DNA from: Alistipes sp. ZOR0009
GTDB taxonomy: Bacteria > Bacteroidota > Bacteroidia > Bacteroidales > ZOR0009
Direction of reading: 5' to 3'
Length of the DNA stretch: 64,000 nucleotides
Assembly: GCF_000798815.1 (NCBI RefSeq)
Contig: NZ_JTLD01000014.1
Coordinates: 62,001-126,000, forward strand
This document shows positions 52,343 to 61,750 of the stretch, piece after piece (position 1 is the first letter of the stretch; each line of letters begins with the position of its first letter). Below the pieces are notes generated by a model. That model was given only the letters and a program-made list of their open reading frames with translations, had not been told where the DNA came from and made no database searches. A program made the translations under genes and the position numbers.

Positions 52343-52797
52343 TATTTCTTATTAAGAATGTACATCTTTTCGAGGTCGCCTGCTATCTTATTTCCGTCTG
52401 CATCTAGCATTTGAATATAATTTTCGCCAGCAAACAGCTTCATTTCTCCGCTATTATCTGATGGGGTAATGGTAATTACGTATCCTTTGATGCTCCATTT
52501 TCCTGTTTCAATAAATGGTTTGTTGTCATTTTTTTCGAGGTAAAGCATCGATTTGGTGTAGGTATTGTCTTTGTTTAGGGTTACCTCCGTTTTAATTCCA
52601 GGGCAATCGGCGCATGGAGTTGTTCCCGCATAAGTTCCTGCAATATCAAGCGAATTTTCTGCATTATGCATGTCTGCAACCTGTACGGTGTCCGTGTTGT
52701 TGGCCGAATCTGCATTTAGTTGGCCTGCAGGTTTGCTTTGGCAGGAAATTAGCGAAATGCCTAGCATAAGGGCTGTAATGTAAAGGTTTGTTTTCAT
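52342..52797 (-). CDS. NlpE-N-like lipoprotein
   Basis: 151 residues from ATG 52797, which gives a clean lipoprotein signal (MKTNLYITALMLGISLISC, Cys 19); a start at 52824 adds nine unlikely residues. The mature part has the NlpE N-terminal domain: IAGTYAGTTPCADCPGIKTE with the CxxC pair, and ETGKWSIKGYVITI. In E. coli NlpE senses copper and surface contact; here only the domain is shown and a role in envelope stress or copper is inference. Confidence 0.85.
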   Translation of the reverse strand: MKTNLYITALMLGISLISCQSKPAGQLNADSANNTDTVQVADMHNAENSLDIAGTYAGTTPCADCPGIKTEVTLNKDNTYTKSMLYLEKNDNKPFIETGKWSIKGYVITITPSDNSGEMKLFAGENYIQMLDADGNKIAGDLEKMYILNKK

Positions 52798-52909
52798 AAA
52801 TCTTATAATTTGGGTTTTACCCATGCAAGATAAACAAAATGGCTCGAATGTTTAGTGGTAATGTAATGATTTGGAGATGTACCGAGCCATAAAGTTTTAG
52901 CTTAGCATC

Positions 52910-53584
52910 CTATCTTACGTAGCTGCAGCAGCGGTTATACTCGCTTACCAAATTCGGAAGCTCCTCGAAACGTTTATATTCGGGATGGTTGTTTATGAAG
53001 GTCATAAACTCGTTGCAGTCGTTAAAAAGCACGAAGTAGAGCCTACTAAAGTTTTTTGGGGTGATAAATATTGGCTGATTTTTCCCTTTTATGATGATAA
53101 AAGACTGCAATGGCTCTTTATGGGCACCTAAGTCGATGCTGATTCCCGAACCATAAGTCCCAACAGAAAAGCCAATATTCCGAATGGTAAATTTGGGAAC
53201 TTGGGTGGTGATTGGGTCGACAAATAGGCGCATTCTTGGGCCATAGGCAATTTTTTCGATGATTAGAGAGTCGGAAAGGTCGCTAGGGTTGGCAATTTTT
53301 TCGAATTGGCGCCAGATTGGAGGCTCGTAGCCTGCTGGCATATCGCTATCTGGTTCAATAAAGCCAGCCGCAACGATTCTATCTTCCCGATACTTCGTTT
53401 TTATGCCGCGCGGATCCTTCATTTTGATGGAGTTAAAATATTTTCCGATCGAAGATCCAGCATACTCTCCCCAAATCGTATCAAGTTGGTAGGTTACCAC
53501 ATAGGCCGACTCTAGGTAGCCTCGGTTTTGAGCGTATGATGCCATGCAGAGCAGTAAAAGGAGGGTGGTACTAATTGCTTTCAT
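52910..53584 (-). CDS. Hypothetical secreted protein
   Basis: 224 residues from ATG 53584 (MKAISTTLLLLLCMASYAQ, signal peptide); the longer frame from 53620 would add 12 residues before the signal. The mature part starts NRGYLESAYVVTYQLDTIWG and looks like a single globular beta-rich domain; it ends with a Cys pair (NRCCSYVR). I do not recognise a family, though the opening resembles other Bacteroidota secreted proteins that start with 'G-Y-x-x-D-TIxG'. Single gene. Confidence 0.65.
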   Translation of the reverse strand: MKAISTTLLLLLCMASYAQNRGYLESAYVVTYQLDTIWGEYAGSSIGKYFNSIKMKDPRGIKTKYREDRIVAAGFIEPDSDMPAGYEPPIWRQFEKIANPSDLSDSLIIEKIAYGPRMRLFVDPITTQVPKFTIRNIGFSVGTYGSGISIDLGAHKEPLQSFIIIKGKNQPIFITPKNFSRLYFVLFNDCNEFMTFINNHPEYKRFEELPNLVSEYNRCCSYVR

Positions 53585-53837
53585 TTTTATCCTAATTATT
53601 TTATAAAGATATAACGACAAATCTAAAGTAAAGTTACCACCATAAAGAGTGTTGATTTACAATATATCTTTTACTGAAACTCTACCTGCTTTTCGGTGAA
53701 AAATGGGGCGTTTATAGCTTTTCGAAGATTGAAATCGAATAAATCGTAATTAAAATTGGTGTGTTTGATGATAATTTGAAAGATTTTTACCAAATTTGAC
53801 CCGTATCGAAGAATTCAAAATTCTCGATTGTGATGCT

Positions 53838-53845
53838 TATCTTTG
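53838..53845 (+). promoter_or_regulatory. Probable promoter (-7 box) of hisS
   Basis: TATCTTTG, a perfect TAnnTTTG box, 28 bases before the chosen hisS ATG. It supports the start at 53873, since the upstream ATG at 53843 lies inside this box. Confidence 0.5.
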
Positions 53846-53872
53846 CGTTTCGAAGAAATAATAAGCAATAAA

Positions 53873-55231
53873 ATGGCACAGAAACCAAGTATTCCAAAAG
53901 GTACGAGAGATTTTTCGCCCGAAGAAATGGCGAAGCGTAACTACATTTTTGACACCATCAAGGCGGTGTACAAAACGTATGGATTTCAACCTATCGAAAC
54001 TCCTGCAATGGAGAATCTCTCTACGTTACTAGGTAAGTATGGCGAAGAGGGGGATAAGCTGCTTTTCAAAATTCTGAATTCTGGCGATTTTACTTTAGGC
54101 GCAAATGCGGCCGATTTTAACTCGGAGAAGGCCACCTTGCTGAGCACCAAAATTTGCGAAAAGGGGCTGCGTTACGATCTTACCGTTCCGTTTGCTCGCT
54201 ACGTGGTGCAGCATCAAAATGAAATAACATTTCCGTTTAAGCGCTACCAAATTCAACCTGTTTGGCGTGCTGATCGTCCGCAAAAGGGACGTTACCGCGA
54301 ATTTTTTCAGTGCGACGCCGATGTTATTGGAAGCAAATCGCTTCTAAACGAGGTGGAGCTGGTGCAGATTATCGATTCCGTATTCAATAAGTTTGGAATA
54401 AACGTCCTTATTAAAATAAACAACCGTAAAATACTTAGCGGAATAGCGGAGGTAATTGGCCATCCCGATAAGCTCATTGACATTACGGTTGCCATCGATA
54501 AAATTGATAAGATTGGAATTGATGCCGTAAATGCCGAGCTCGAAGAGCGTGGGATAGAACGAAGCGCCATAGAAAAGCTTCAGCCTATTATTACGCTTAG
54601 CGGAACTACCGAAGAAAAGTTTGCAAAGCTTAGAGAAGTGCTCGCCGCCTCTGAAGTGGGCATGAAGGGGGTTGAAGAGCTCGCTACCATTTTTGAATAC
54701 ACCAACTCGCTAAATATAGTACAGGAGGTGGAGTTAGATCTTTCGCTTGCCCGCGGATTAAACTACTATACCGGTGCAATATTCGAGGTTAAGGCAAAAG
54801 ATGTTCAAATAGGAAGCATCTGCGGTGGCGGTCGCTACGACGATTTAACAGGAATTTTTGGACTAAAAGATGTTTCGGGTGTTGGAATTTCGTTTGGCGC
54901 AGACAGAATTTATGATGTGCTAAATACCCTCGAAAAGTATCCTGATAACTCGACGGTGGGTACGCAACTTCTTTTTATCAACTTCGGAAAAGCAGAAGAA
55001 AAATTTTGCCTGCCTGTTTTGGCCTCGTTGCGCGCAAAAGGCATTGCAGTGGAGATTTATCCCGAATCGGCAAAAATGAAAAAGCAGATGGACTACGCCA
55101 ATAAGCGTAATATTCCATTTGTGGCTATAGTTGGCGAAAATGAAATGGAGAAGCAGGTCGTTTCTCTAAAAAATATGATAACAGGGGAGCAAAAGGAGGT
55201 GGCTGTAACCGAGCTATTCAACCATTTGTAG
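53873..55231 (+). CDS. hisS: Histidyl-tRNA synthetase
   Basis: Class II aminoacyl-tRNA synthetase, 452 residues. Start [21 protein letters not shown] is the normal one. Motif 2 is [29 protein letters not shown]; the His-binding [14 protein letters not shown] and motif 3 [11 protein letters not shown] are intact, and a C-terminal anticodon domain starts about residue 355. Followed after 36 bases by hutH, probably in one transcript. Confidence 0.97.
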   Translation: MAQKPSIPKGTRDFSPEEMAKRNYIFDTIKAVYKTYGFQPIETPAMENLSTLLGKYGEEGDKLLFKILNSGDFTLGANAADFNSEKATLLSTKICEKGLRYDLTVPFARYVVQHQNEITFPFKRYQIQPVWRADRPQKGRYREFFQCDADVIGSKSLLNEVELVQIIDSVFNKFGINVLIKINNRKILSGIAEVIGHPDKLIDITVAIDKIDKIGIDAVNAELEERGIERSAIEKLQPIITLSGTTEEKFAKLREVLAASEVGMKGVEELATIFEYTNSLNIVQEVELDLSLARGLNYYTGAIFEVKAKDVQIGSICGGGRYDDLTGIFGLKDVSGVGISFGADRIYDVLNTLEKYPDNSTVGTQLLFINFGKAEEKFCLPVLASLRAKGIAVEIYPESAKMKKQMDYANKRNIPFVAIVGENEMEKQVVSLKNMITGEQKEVAVTELFNHL

Positions 55232-55267
55232 CGAAAGCATCATCCCCAAAACCTACTTAACAGACAA

Positions 55268-56779
55268 ATGGCTAACGTATACACAATTTCACCTAACCGG
55301 CTTACGTATGATGTGCTAGAAAGCGCTTCGGAGGGAATGTTGAAGCTGGAGCTTTCGAAAGAGGCAGTAGACTTAATTCAAAAGTGCCGTGACTACCTCG
55401 ACAATAAAATGAAAACGCAGAAGGAGCCAATTTATGGTATTACTACCGGATTTGGATCTCTTTGCAACCGTTCCATATCTCCCGAAGCATTAAATCAGCT
55501 GCAGGAGAATCTGGTAATGTCTCATGCCTGTAGTACAGGGGCTGAGGTTGAACCTGAAATTATTCGTTTGATGCTTTTCCTTAAGGCTCACGCTCTTTCG
55601 TTGGGAAAAAGTGGAGTTCAGGTGGTAACCGTTCAGCGAATTATTGATTTTTATAATAACGACGTTCTTCCAATTGTTTACGACAAGGGGTCGCTTGGCG
55701 CTTCGGGCGATTTAGCTCCTCTTTCGAACCTGTTTTTGCCATTAATTGGTAAAGGAGAGGTGCGTCATAAAGGCGTGAAGAGAGAGGCGGCCGATGTTTT
55801 AAAAGAGTTTGGATGGGAGCCCATTAAGCTGCAGTCTAAAGAAGGTTTGGCATTGCTAAATGGAACGCAGTTTATGAGTTCTCATGGAGTGCTTGCCTTG
55901 ATAAAGGCATTTCGCATTGTGAAGCTTGCAGATGTTGCAGGTGCGCTATCTTTGGAAGCATTTGATGGTCGTATTGAGCCTTTTAATGAGCTACTTCACA
56001 CCATCAGACCTCACCAAGGACAATTAGAAACAGCCCAAAATATTCGCACAATACTAGAAGGTAGTGAGCTGATTGCTCGTCCAAAGAAGCATGTTCAGGA
56101 TCCTTATTCGTTCCGTTGTATGCCTCAGGTGCATGGGGCATCTAAAGATGCCATTGCTTATGTTGCTAGCGTGCTTCTAACAGAGGTAAATTCGGTTACT
56201 GACAATCCAACCGTATTTGCTGACGAGGATTTGGTGCTTTCTGGGGGAAATTTCCACGGTCAGCCTCTTGCATTGGCCCTCGATTTCCTAGCAATAGCCC
56301 TTGCTGAGCTTGGAAACATTTCGGAGCGTCGTGTAGCCCAACTTATTCTAGGTTTACGCGGCCTACCTGAATTCCTTGTGGCAAATCCTGGATTAAATTC
56401 AGGTTACATGATTCCTCAGTATGCTGCAGCTTCGATGGTAAGCCAAAATAAGCAGCTGTGTACTCCTGCTTCTGTTGATTCTATCGTTTCTTCAAACGGA
56501 CAGGAAGACCATGTGAGCATGGGCGGAAATGCCGCCACCAAAGTACTTAGGGTGGTTGATAATATCGAACGAATTCTTGCTATTGAGCTGATGAATGCTT
56601 CTCAGGCAATTGAGTTCCGTCGTCCTGCAAAAACATCGCCATACCTTGAAGATTTCTTAGCCAGCTTCCGAAAGGTTGTTCCTTTTGTAGAGGAGGATAT
56701 TATTATGTATCAGGCTATAGATCGTGCTGTTGATTTTATTCGACAGGGAGATTTTGTAAGAGAATCTGTTACTGCATAG
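55268..56779 (+). CDS. hutH: Histidine ammonia-lyase
   Basis: Deaminates histidine to urocanate, 503 residues. The Ala-Ser-Gly that forms the MIO cofactor lies at 145-147 (GSLGASGDLAPLSN). YGITTGFGSL (residues about 57-66) holds the catalytic Tyr, and NGTQFMSSHG, SVTDNPTVF and SNGQEDHVSMGGNAA are the usual blocks. HAL and phenylalanine/tyrosine lyases share the fold; the HVQDPYSFRCMPQVHGA stretch favours histidine. Other hut genes are not next to it. Confidence 0.95.
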   Translation: MANVYTISPNRLTYDVLESASEGMLKLELSKEAVDLIQKCRDYLDNKMKTQKEPIYGITTGFGSLCNRSISPEALNQLQENLVMSHACSTGAEVEPEIIRLMLFLKAHALSLGKSGVQVVTVQRIIDFYNNDVLPIVYDKGSLGASGDLAPLSNLFLPLIGKGEVRHKGVKREAADVLKEFGWEPIKLQSKEGLALLNGTQFMSSHGVLALIKAFRIVKLADVAGALSLEAFDGRIEPFNELLHTIRPHQGQLETAQNIRTILEGSELIARPKKHVQDPYSFRCMPQVHGASKDAIAYVASVLLTEVNSVTDNPTVFADEDLVLSGGNFHGQPLALALDFLAIALAELGNISERRVAQLILGLRGLPEFLVANPGLNSGYMIPQYAAASMVSQNKQLCTPASVDSIVSSNGQEDHVSMGGNAATKVLRVVDNIERILAIELMNASQAIEFRRPAKTSPYLEDFLASFRKVVPFVEEDIIMYQAIDRAVDFIRQGDFVRESVTA

Positions 56780-56781
56780 TT

Positions 56782-56809
56782 AAAGAGGCGCTGAAAGCGC
56801 CTCTTTTTT
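56782..56809. terminator. Bidirectional terminator between hutH and the oxidoreductase
   Basis: AAAGAGGCGCT pairs with AGCGCCTCTTT (loop GAA), followed by TTT; the converging gene ends at 56811. Confidence 0.9.
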
Positions 56810-56810
56810 A

Positions 56811-57800
56811 TTACTTACCTTTAATTTCCATAACAATTTTACCTACGGTTTTTCCCTTTAGCATCTCTATTAGCGTTTCGGGAACCTGTTCTAACGAAAT
56901 AATTTTTTTTAGTGGAACATCAATCAAACTTCTTTCAACCATATCCGTAAATATTCTGCCAGTTTCCACTATGCTGCTAATTCCTCGCTCGCCGTATCCG
57001 TAGCCGCCACCAAGACTTAGCTGATGAAATGTGAGCGATTTCATAAAGGCATCTTTGTATTTTGCTGGGCGTGCATGCCCTACTAGCTCTACCATTTGTC
57101 CGTTAAATGCCATTGCTGCGGCTGCATCAATATCGGTGTCAGGACCAACGGCGTCTAAAACTTTGGTTGCTCCAATTCCGTCGGTATATTCAAATACTTT
57201 TTGTGCAATATTCTCTTTTTGATAATCGATAATATGTGTTGCTCCCATTTCGCGTACAAATGCAAAATTTTTCTCGGAACAGGTGGCAATAATCTTATGG
57301 GCTCCCACATATTTGGCAATTTGAAGGGCAAAACTTCCTACGCCGCCAGCACCGCCAACCACAAGAAGGTTGTCGTGAGTTTTTAGCTTCAATTTGTCAA
57401 TTAAGGCTCGATAGGCCGTCCAACCCGAACAAGGAGTGGCGGCAGCAATGTCATGCGGTAATCGGTGGTTCGGAAGAATTGCTTCTTCGTGCTGAATGGC
57501 ATATTCGGCAAATCCTCCATGAGGGCGGAGCATGTAGCCGTGGTATAGAACTCTATCTCCAGGCTTCCATCTGGTCACTTTTTTGCCAACTTCGACAATA
57601 ACCCCCGAAACATCAAGGCCAGGAACCCAACTGCTATTCATATCTGGGACTAAGCCTTTCCATAGCGATATTTTTGCGTCAACGGGATTAAGGCCGCATG
57701 CTTTTACTTTTACCATAACATCGTGATTTTCTAGGCGAGGGAAAGGAAGATCGCTAACCGAAAATCCGTTATTGGAAGGATTGAATGTTACAGCTTTCAT
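56811..57800 (-). CDS. Quinone reductase-like zinc-free MDR oxidoreductase
   Basis: Medium-chain dehydrogenase/reductase, 329 residues. The N-terminal GroES-like domain has VKACGLNPVDAKIS and GLDVSGVIVEVGKKV; the nucleotide domain has VVGGAGGVGSFALQIAKYVG. The zinc ligands of true alcohol dehydrogenases are missing, so it is in the quinone oxidoreductase (QOR) group. NAD(P)H-dependent reduction of a quinone or enone is the usual reaction; substrate unknown. Convergent to hutH. Confidence 0.88.
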   Translation of the reverse strand: MKAVTFNPSNNGFSVSDLPFPRLENHDVMVKVKACGLNPVDAKISLWKGLVPDMNSSWVPGLDVSGVIVEVGKKVTRWKPGDRVLYHGYMLRPHGGFAEYAIQHEEAILPNHRLPHDIAAATPCSGWTAYRALIDKLKLKTHDNLLVVGGAGGVGSFALQIAKYVGAHKIIATCSEKNFAFVREMGATHIIDYQKENIAQKVFEYTDGIGATKVLDAVGPDTDIDAAAAMAFNGQMVELVGHARPAKYKDAFMKSLTFHQLSLGGGYGYGERGISSIVETGRIFTDMVERSLIDVPLKKIISLEQVPETLIEMLKGKTVGKIVMEIKGK

Positions 57801-58131
57801 GACGTGTAGTTATTTTGATTCAAGTTACGAAATATGGTAGACGCTTGCTAGCTGGTTTGCTCTTTCTTTTACTTGTTCTAACCTTATTTTAAGGAGTATT
57901 GTTTAAAATAGGGGCAAGTACTTTTACTGGTTGACCAATAAGGTTTTTGGGAGAGCCCTTTTTCCTACTGTTTTTTGCGATAGTTCTGGAGGGTATTGGC
58001 TTTTTTATTTAATTATGGAGGAGTTGTTGATCCTTATACTTTGTTGAAAAAAAGTAAATAATCATACCGATCGTTTGAATACAATGATCGAATTGCTTAT
58101 TTTACAGCGATAAACACTACAAACAAAGAGA
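57801..58131. other. Divergent intergenic region
   Basis: About 330 A+T-rich bases between the oxidoreductase (minus) and the permease (plus). It must hold both promoters; I see no perfect TAnnTTTG box, no repeat and no coding frame. Confidence 0.5.
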
Positions 58132-59478
58132 ATGAAAGAGCAACAAAACGAAACAACGGCTAATCCGTTAAAGAGAAATTTGGGGTTAGGAGCGGCCACT
58201 GCAATTGTTATTGGTAATATGATCGGTTCGGGAATATTTACCGCGCCTCAATCGCTCGCAGCAAGCGCGAATCCGTCATCATCAATCATTGCGTGGATAA
58301 TTACCGCCATTGGTTCCTTGTTTTTGGCTTTGGTGTTTGCTCATTTGGGTTCGCTATATCCTCGCTCTGGAGGTCCAATTGTGTACACTAAAATGGTGTA
58401 TGGCGATTTTGCTGCATTTCTAATTGCGTGGACATTTTGGATTGGGATGTGGGTTGGAAATGCCGCGATAATTACAGCAATTGTTCGATATCTGACAACC
58501 TTTTTCCCTGCAATTAAGGAGAGCGGAATGCTTGCGTTCTTTATTTCGTCTGGAATACTCTGGATCTTTACATTCATAAATTTAAAAGGGGTAAAGGAGG
58601 CTGGCTTTGTTGGGGTTGTAACTACCATTGCAAAAATAGCTGTGCTAGTTGTTATAATTATTGTTGCTTTAATGGGCTTTAATGTGGAGCATCTTAAGGC
58701 TGCATCGTCTCCAACTCTCGAAGGTTTTTCTACTATTCCGGTTGCTGTTGCTATTACGTTATGGTCTTTTATTGGCCTAGAAAGTGCATCGGTAACAGGT
58801 GGGGAAATCAGCAATCCAAAGCGAAATATTAAGTTAAGCACCATAATCGGTTTTGTTGTTACCGCCTTTATATACATTATTACCAGCATTTCTGTAATGG
58901 GGACAGTTCCACAAAGTCAGCTGGCAACTTCGCCTGCGCCTATGTCGGATGTGATTAATTCTGTAACGGGAGGATCTTGGGGCGGATGGTTTATTGCTAT
59001 TGGAGTGATAATTGCAGCAGGAGGCGCTACTTCTGGATGGATTCTAACCACAGCTCGAAGTTCTTATGCTGCTGGCGAGCAAGGCCTTTTTCCTACTTTT
59101 TTTGCAAAAGTCCACCCTCGTTTTGCTACGCCTCACGTATCCTTGATTATTTCAGGTGTACTAGCAAACCTACTTCTTGTACTTAACTATGTTTTGTCTC
59201 TAACGGCTGCTTTTGATTTTATGATTTTGCTAGCAACGTTGGCGTTTATGCCTGCCTATAGCTTTACCGCTGCGGCACAAGTTATACTAACAAGCAAAGA
59301 GGGACAGTCGTGGAGAACAATGTTAAAGGCTGCCTTAATCCCAATATTTGCTTTTGCATACTGCATTTATGCAACTTATGCTGCTGGAGGCGAGGTGGTA
59401 ATGTATGGTTTTATCTTGATGCTTCTTGGCATTCCCATTTATATTGTAATGAGGCTCCAAAAAATGAAAGTACTATAA
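58132..59478 (+). CDS. APC-family amino acid permease
   Basis: 448 residues, 12 predicted membrane helices. GNMIGSGIFTAPQSLA near residue 30 is the hallmark of the amino acid-polyamine-organocation family; WSFIGLESASVTGGEISNP in helix 6 is also typical. It is an inner membrane transporter or antiporter of amino acids. The nearness of hutH makes a histidine or related amino acid conceivable, but substrate residues cannot be read. Confidence 0.9.
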   Translation: MKEQQNETTANPLKRNLGLGAATAIVIGNMIGSGIFTAPQSLAASANPSSSIIAWIITAIGSLFLALVFAHLGSLYPRSGGPIVYTKMVYGDFAAFLIAWTFWIGMWVGNAAIITAIVRYLTTFFPAIKESGMLAFFISSGILWIFTFINLKGVKEAGFVGVVTTIAKIAVLVVIIIVALMGFNVEHLKAASSPTLEGFSTIPVAVAITLWSFIGLESASVTGGEISNPKRNIKLSTIIGFVVTAFIYIITSISVMGTVPQSQLATSPAPMSDVINSVTGGSWGGWFIAIGVIIAAGGATSGWILTTARSSYAAGEQGLFPTFFAKVHPRFATPHVSLIISGVLANLLLVLNYVLSLTAAFDFMILLATLAFMPAYSFTAAAQVILTSKEGQSWRTMLKAALIPIFAFAYCIYATYAAGGEVVMYGFILMLLGIPIYIVMRLQKMKVL

Positions 59479-59516
59479 AACGAGAAAAGAGAGGAACTCC
59501 TCTCTTTTCTCGTTTT
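59477..59516. terminator. Terminator of the permease gene
   Basis: AAAACGAGAAAAGAGAGGA pairs perfectly with TCCTCTCTTTTCTCGTTTT (two-base loop). It begins within the stop codon. Confidence 0.93.
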
Positions 59517-59622
59517 AGCCATATGGGTAGCCAACTTAAAATTATCAAGGGAAAGGCTTCTCTTTTTTGCGGTAACTTCATTAACTTGCAACTCTATTTT
59601 TGATATTCAAAATTTATATGCC

Positions 59623-60681
59623 ATGCAATTAACTGTATTTATAATGGCAGGGGGCTCTGGTGAGCGCTTTTGGCCGCTATCTACCCGCGAAAAACCCAAA
59701 CAGCTGCTTAAGCTTGTTGATAAGGAGCGTAGCCTTATTAGAATGACGGTGGATAGAGTTCTTCCGATTGTTCCTGCCGAGCGAATTTTTATTGGTACAA
59801 ACGCAATACAGGCAAAAGGAATTGCGGAGGAGCTTCCAATGCTTCCTATTGAGAATATTATTATAGAACCTCAGTTTAAGGATACGGCAGCCGCTATAGG
59901 CTTTGGTTCTGTTGTAATCGGAGAGAAATACCCTGATGCAACAATGGTTGTTCTTGCTTCCGACCATCTTATTAAGAACGAAGAGAACTTCTGTAAGCGA
60001 ATTCTAACGGCGGCAGAGGTCGCAGAGGATAGAGGTGCTATTGTTACTTTAGGTATTAAACCAAGCCGTCCAGAAACCGGTTACGGCTACTTGGAGACCG
60101 AAGAGTGCTATATTGGGGAGCCAACTCCAGTTGTGAGATTCTGGGAAAAGCCCAACCTACAGCGTGCGGAAAGCTATGTGGCATCAGGAAGGTATTTGTG
60201 GAATAGTGGCATGTTTATTTTCAATATTGCCACCATGAATCAGGCTTTCGAAACATATCTTCCCAAGCATGCCGCGTTGCTAACGCAAATAGCAAAGTTG
60301 GGAGATGCAAAGCGTAACTATTCGGACGCTAAATTGAACGACCTATTCAGCAAGTTTGAGAAGATATCTATCGATTTTGGTATTATGGAAAAGTTCCACA
60401 ATACAATGGTTATTCCAGTTGACTTTGGCTGGAACGACATTGGTAGTTTTCCGGCGCTTGATGAGGTTTTTGAAAAGACTGAGCAAGGTTCTGTCGTACA
60501 AGGAAGTCGAGTTGTAGAGGTAAACTCGTCCGATAATATTGTCTTGGGGATGTCGGGAAAGGTTATTGCAACTTTGGGAGTAAGTGATTTGGTTATTGTG
60601 GATACTAAGGACTCGCTGCTGGTATGTAGCAAGGCTGAAGCACAAAATATCAAAAAGATATTGGAGCAGCTAAACAAATAG
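59623..60681 (+). CDS. manC: Mannose-1-phosphate guanylyltransferase
   Basis: Makes GDP-mannose from mannose-1-phosphate and GTP; 352 residues. IMAGGSGERFWPLSTREKPK is the nucleotide loop, IEPQFKDTAAAI, LASDHLI and FWEKP with GYLE are the sugar-nucleotidyltransferase motifs. Only the guanylyltransferase domain is present, without a fused isomerase. The product feeds Gmd/Fcl (43-46 kb), although the genes are 13 kb apart. Own terminator. Confidence 0.94.
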   Translation: MQLTVFIMAGGSGERFWPLSTREKPKQLLKLVDKERSLIRMTVDRVLPIVPAERIFIGTNAIQAKGIAEELPMLPIENIIIEPQFKDTAAAIGFGSVVIGEKYPDATMVVLASDHLIKNEENFCKRILTAAEVAEDRGAIVTLGIKPSRPETGYGYLETEECYIGEPTPVVRFWEKPNLQRAESYVASGRYLWNSGMFIFNIATMNQAFETYLPKHAALLTQIAKLGDAKRNYSDAKLNDLFSKFEKISIDFGIMEKFHNTMVIPVDFGWNDIGSFPALDEVFEKTEQGSVVQGSRVVEVNSSDNIVLGMSGKVIATLGVSDLVIVDTKDSLLVCSKAEAQNIKKILEQLNK

Positions 60682-60702
60682 TATTTTTTTTGACAAGATA
60701 TG

Positions 60703-60733
60703 CAGTAGCCGCTATATGCGGCTACTGTTCTTT
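60703..60733 (+). terminator. Terminator of manC
   Basis: CAGTAGCCGC pairs with GCGGCTACTG (loop TATAT), followed by TTCTTTG. Confidence 0.85.
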
Positions 60734-60799
60734 GTAGGAATTCTTTTTTGTTATTATAGTTAATTTCTACCTTTGGCATCCAAATAAAAATGGAACACA

Positions 60800-61714
60800 T
60801 TGGCAAGCATTAACTCTTGGATCAAGGCGGCTCGTTTACGTACGCTTCCTTTGGCCTTATCCAGCATCATACTGGGAAGTACTTTAGCCGCATTTGAGTA
60901 TCGAATGCATTGGACGGTTTTACTTCTTTCGGTTGTAACTGCGCTGTTTCTTCAGGTGCTATCGAATTTTGCCAACGATTATGGTGATTCGGAAAAAGGG
61001 ACTGACAATCAGCACCGGGTTGGTCCGACACGAACCGTTCAAAGTGGCGAAATCACGCCTGTCCAGATGAGAAAAGGAATGGTGGTGGCAGCATCGTTGG
61101 CGTTGGTGGTTGGATTGGCACTAGTTTTCGTTGGTACCATTGGGATTCCTATTTGGAAAACTTTGCTTTTTATAATTCTTGGACTTGCCTGCATTGTGGC
61201 CGCTGTTAAGTATACTGTAGGAGAGAAGGCTTATGGTTATCGTGGTCTTGGAGATTTGTTTGTCTTTCTTTTCTTTGGCTTAACGGGTGTTGTTGGAACC
61301 TTCTTTTTACATACGCAGCATCTGTTTTGGGGGGCTTGGCTTTTGGGGGCCGCTGTAGGATTGTTTAGTACGGGGGTGCTTAACCTGAATAATATGCGCG
61401 ACATTGTCAACGATTTTAATTCGGGGAAGTATACCATTCCTGTTCGTCTTGGGTTTAATAAGTCTAAACTTTACCATCTAGGGTTGATTGGAGGTGGATT
61501 CTTGTGCTCAATGCTGTTTACGGCATTTTATTTTCAGAATATATGGATGCTTCTACCTTATCTTTCGCTGTATCTTTTCGCTAAAGATTTGAAGGCAATC
61601 TTGCTTACAAAAGATCCCAAACTCTTAGATCCATATCTTAAGAAACTTTCGATTTCGACGCTTATATTTGTCGTGTTGCATAGCGTTGCATTTATAGCTT
61701 GCGTTGCAATTTAG
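60800..61714 (+). CDS. menA: 1,4-dihydroxy-2-naphthoate polyprenyltransferase
   Basis: UbiA-family membrane enzyme that prenylates DHNA in menaquinone synthesis; 304 residues, eight or nine membrane helices. The first Asp-rich motif is NFANDYGDSEKGTDN and the second NNMRDIVNDFNSGKYT; WIKAARLRTLPLALSSIILG opens the protein as in other MenA. The start must be TTG at 60800 (in-frame stop at 60785, no ATG between). An ATG at 60790 lies one base out of frame. First of three menaquinone genes. Confidence 0.93.
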   Translation: MASINSWIKAARLRTLPLALSSIILGSTLAAFEYRMHWTVLLLSVVTALFLQVLSNFANDYGDSEKGTDNQHRVGPTRTVQSGEITPVQMRKGMVVAASLALVVGLALVFVGTIGIPIWKTLLFIILGLACIVAAVKYTVGEKAYGYRGLGDLFVFLFFGLTGVVGTFFLHTQHLFWGAWLLGAAVGLFSTGVLNLNNMRDIVNDFNSGKYTIPVRLGFNKSKLYHLGLIGGGFLCSMLFTAFYFQNIWMLLPYLSLYLFAKDLKAILLTKDPKLLDPYLKKLSISTLIFVVLHSVAFIACVAI

Positions 61715-61750
61715 ACCTTTTCTTTTTTTGCGACTTCTAAAACTACAATT

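Noticed and set aside
58341-58889. 182-residue minus-strand frame inside the permease gene
   Set aside because: Antisense shadow of a membrane protein gene, a common artefact; no supporting motif.
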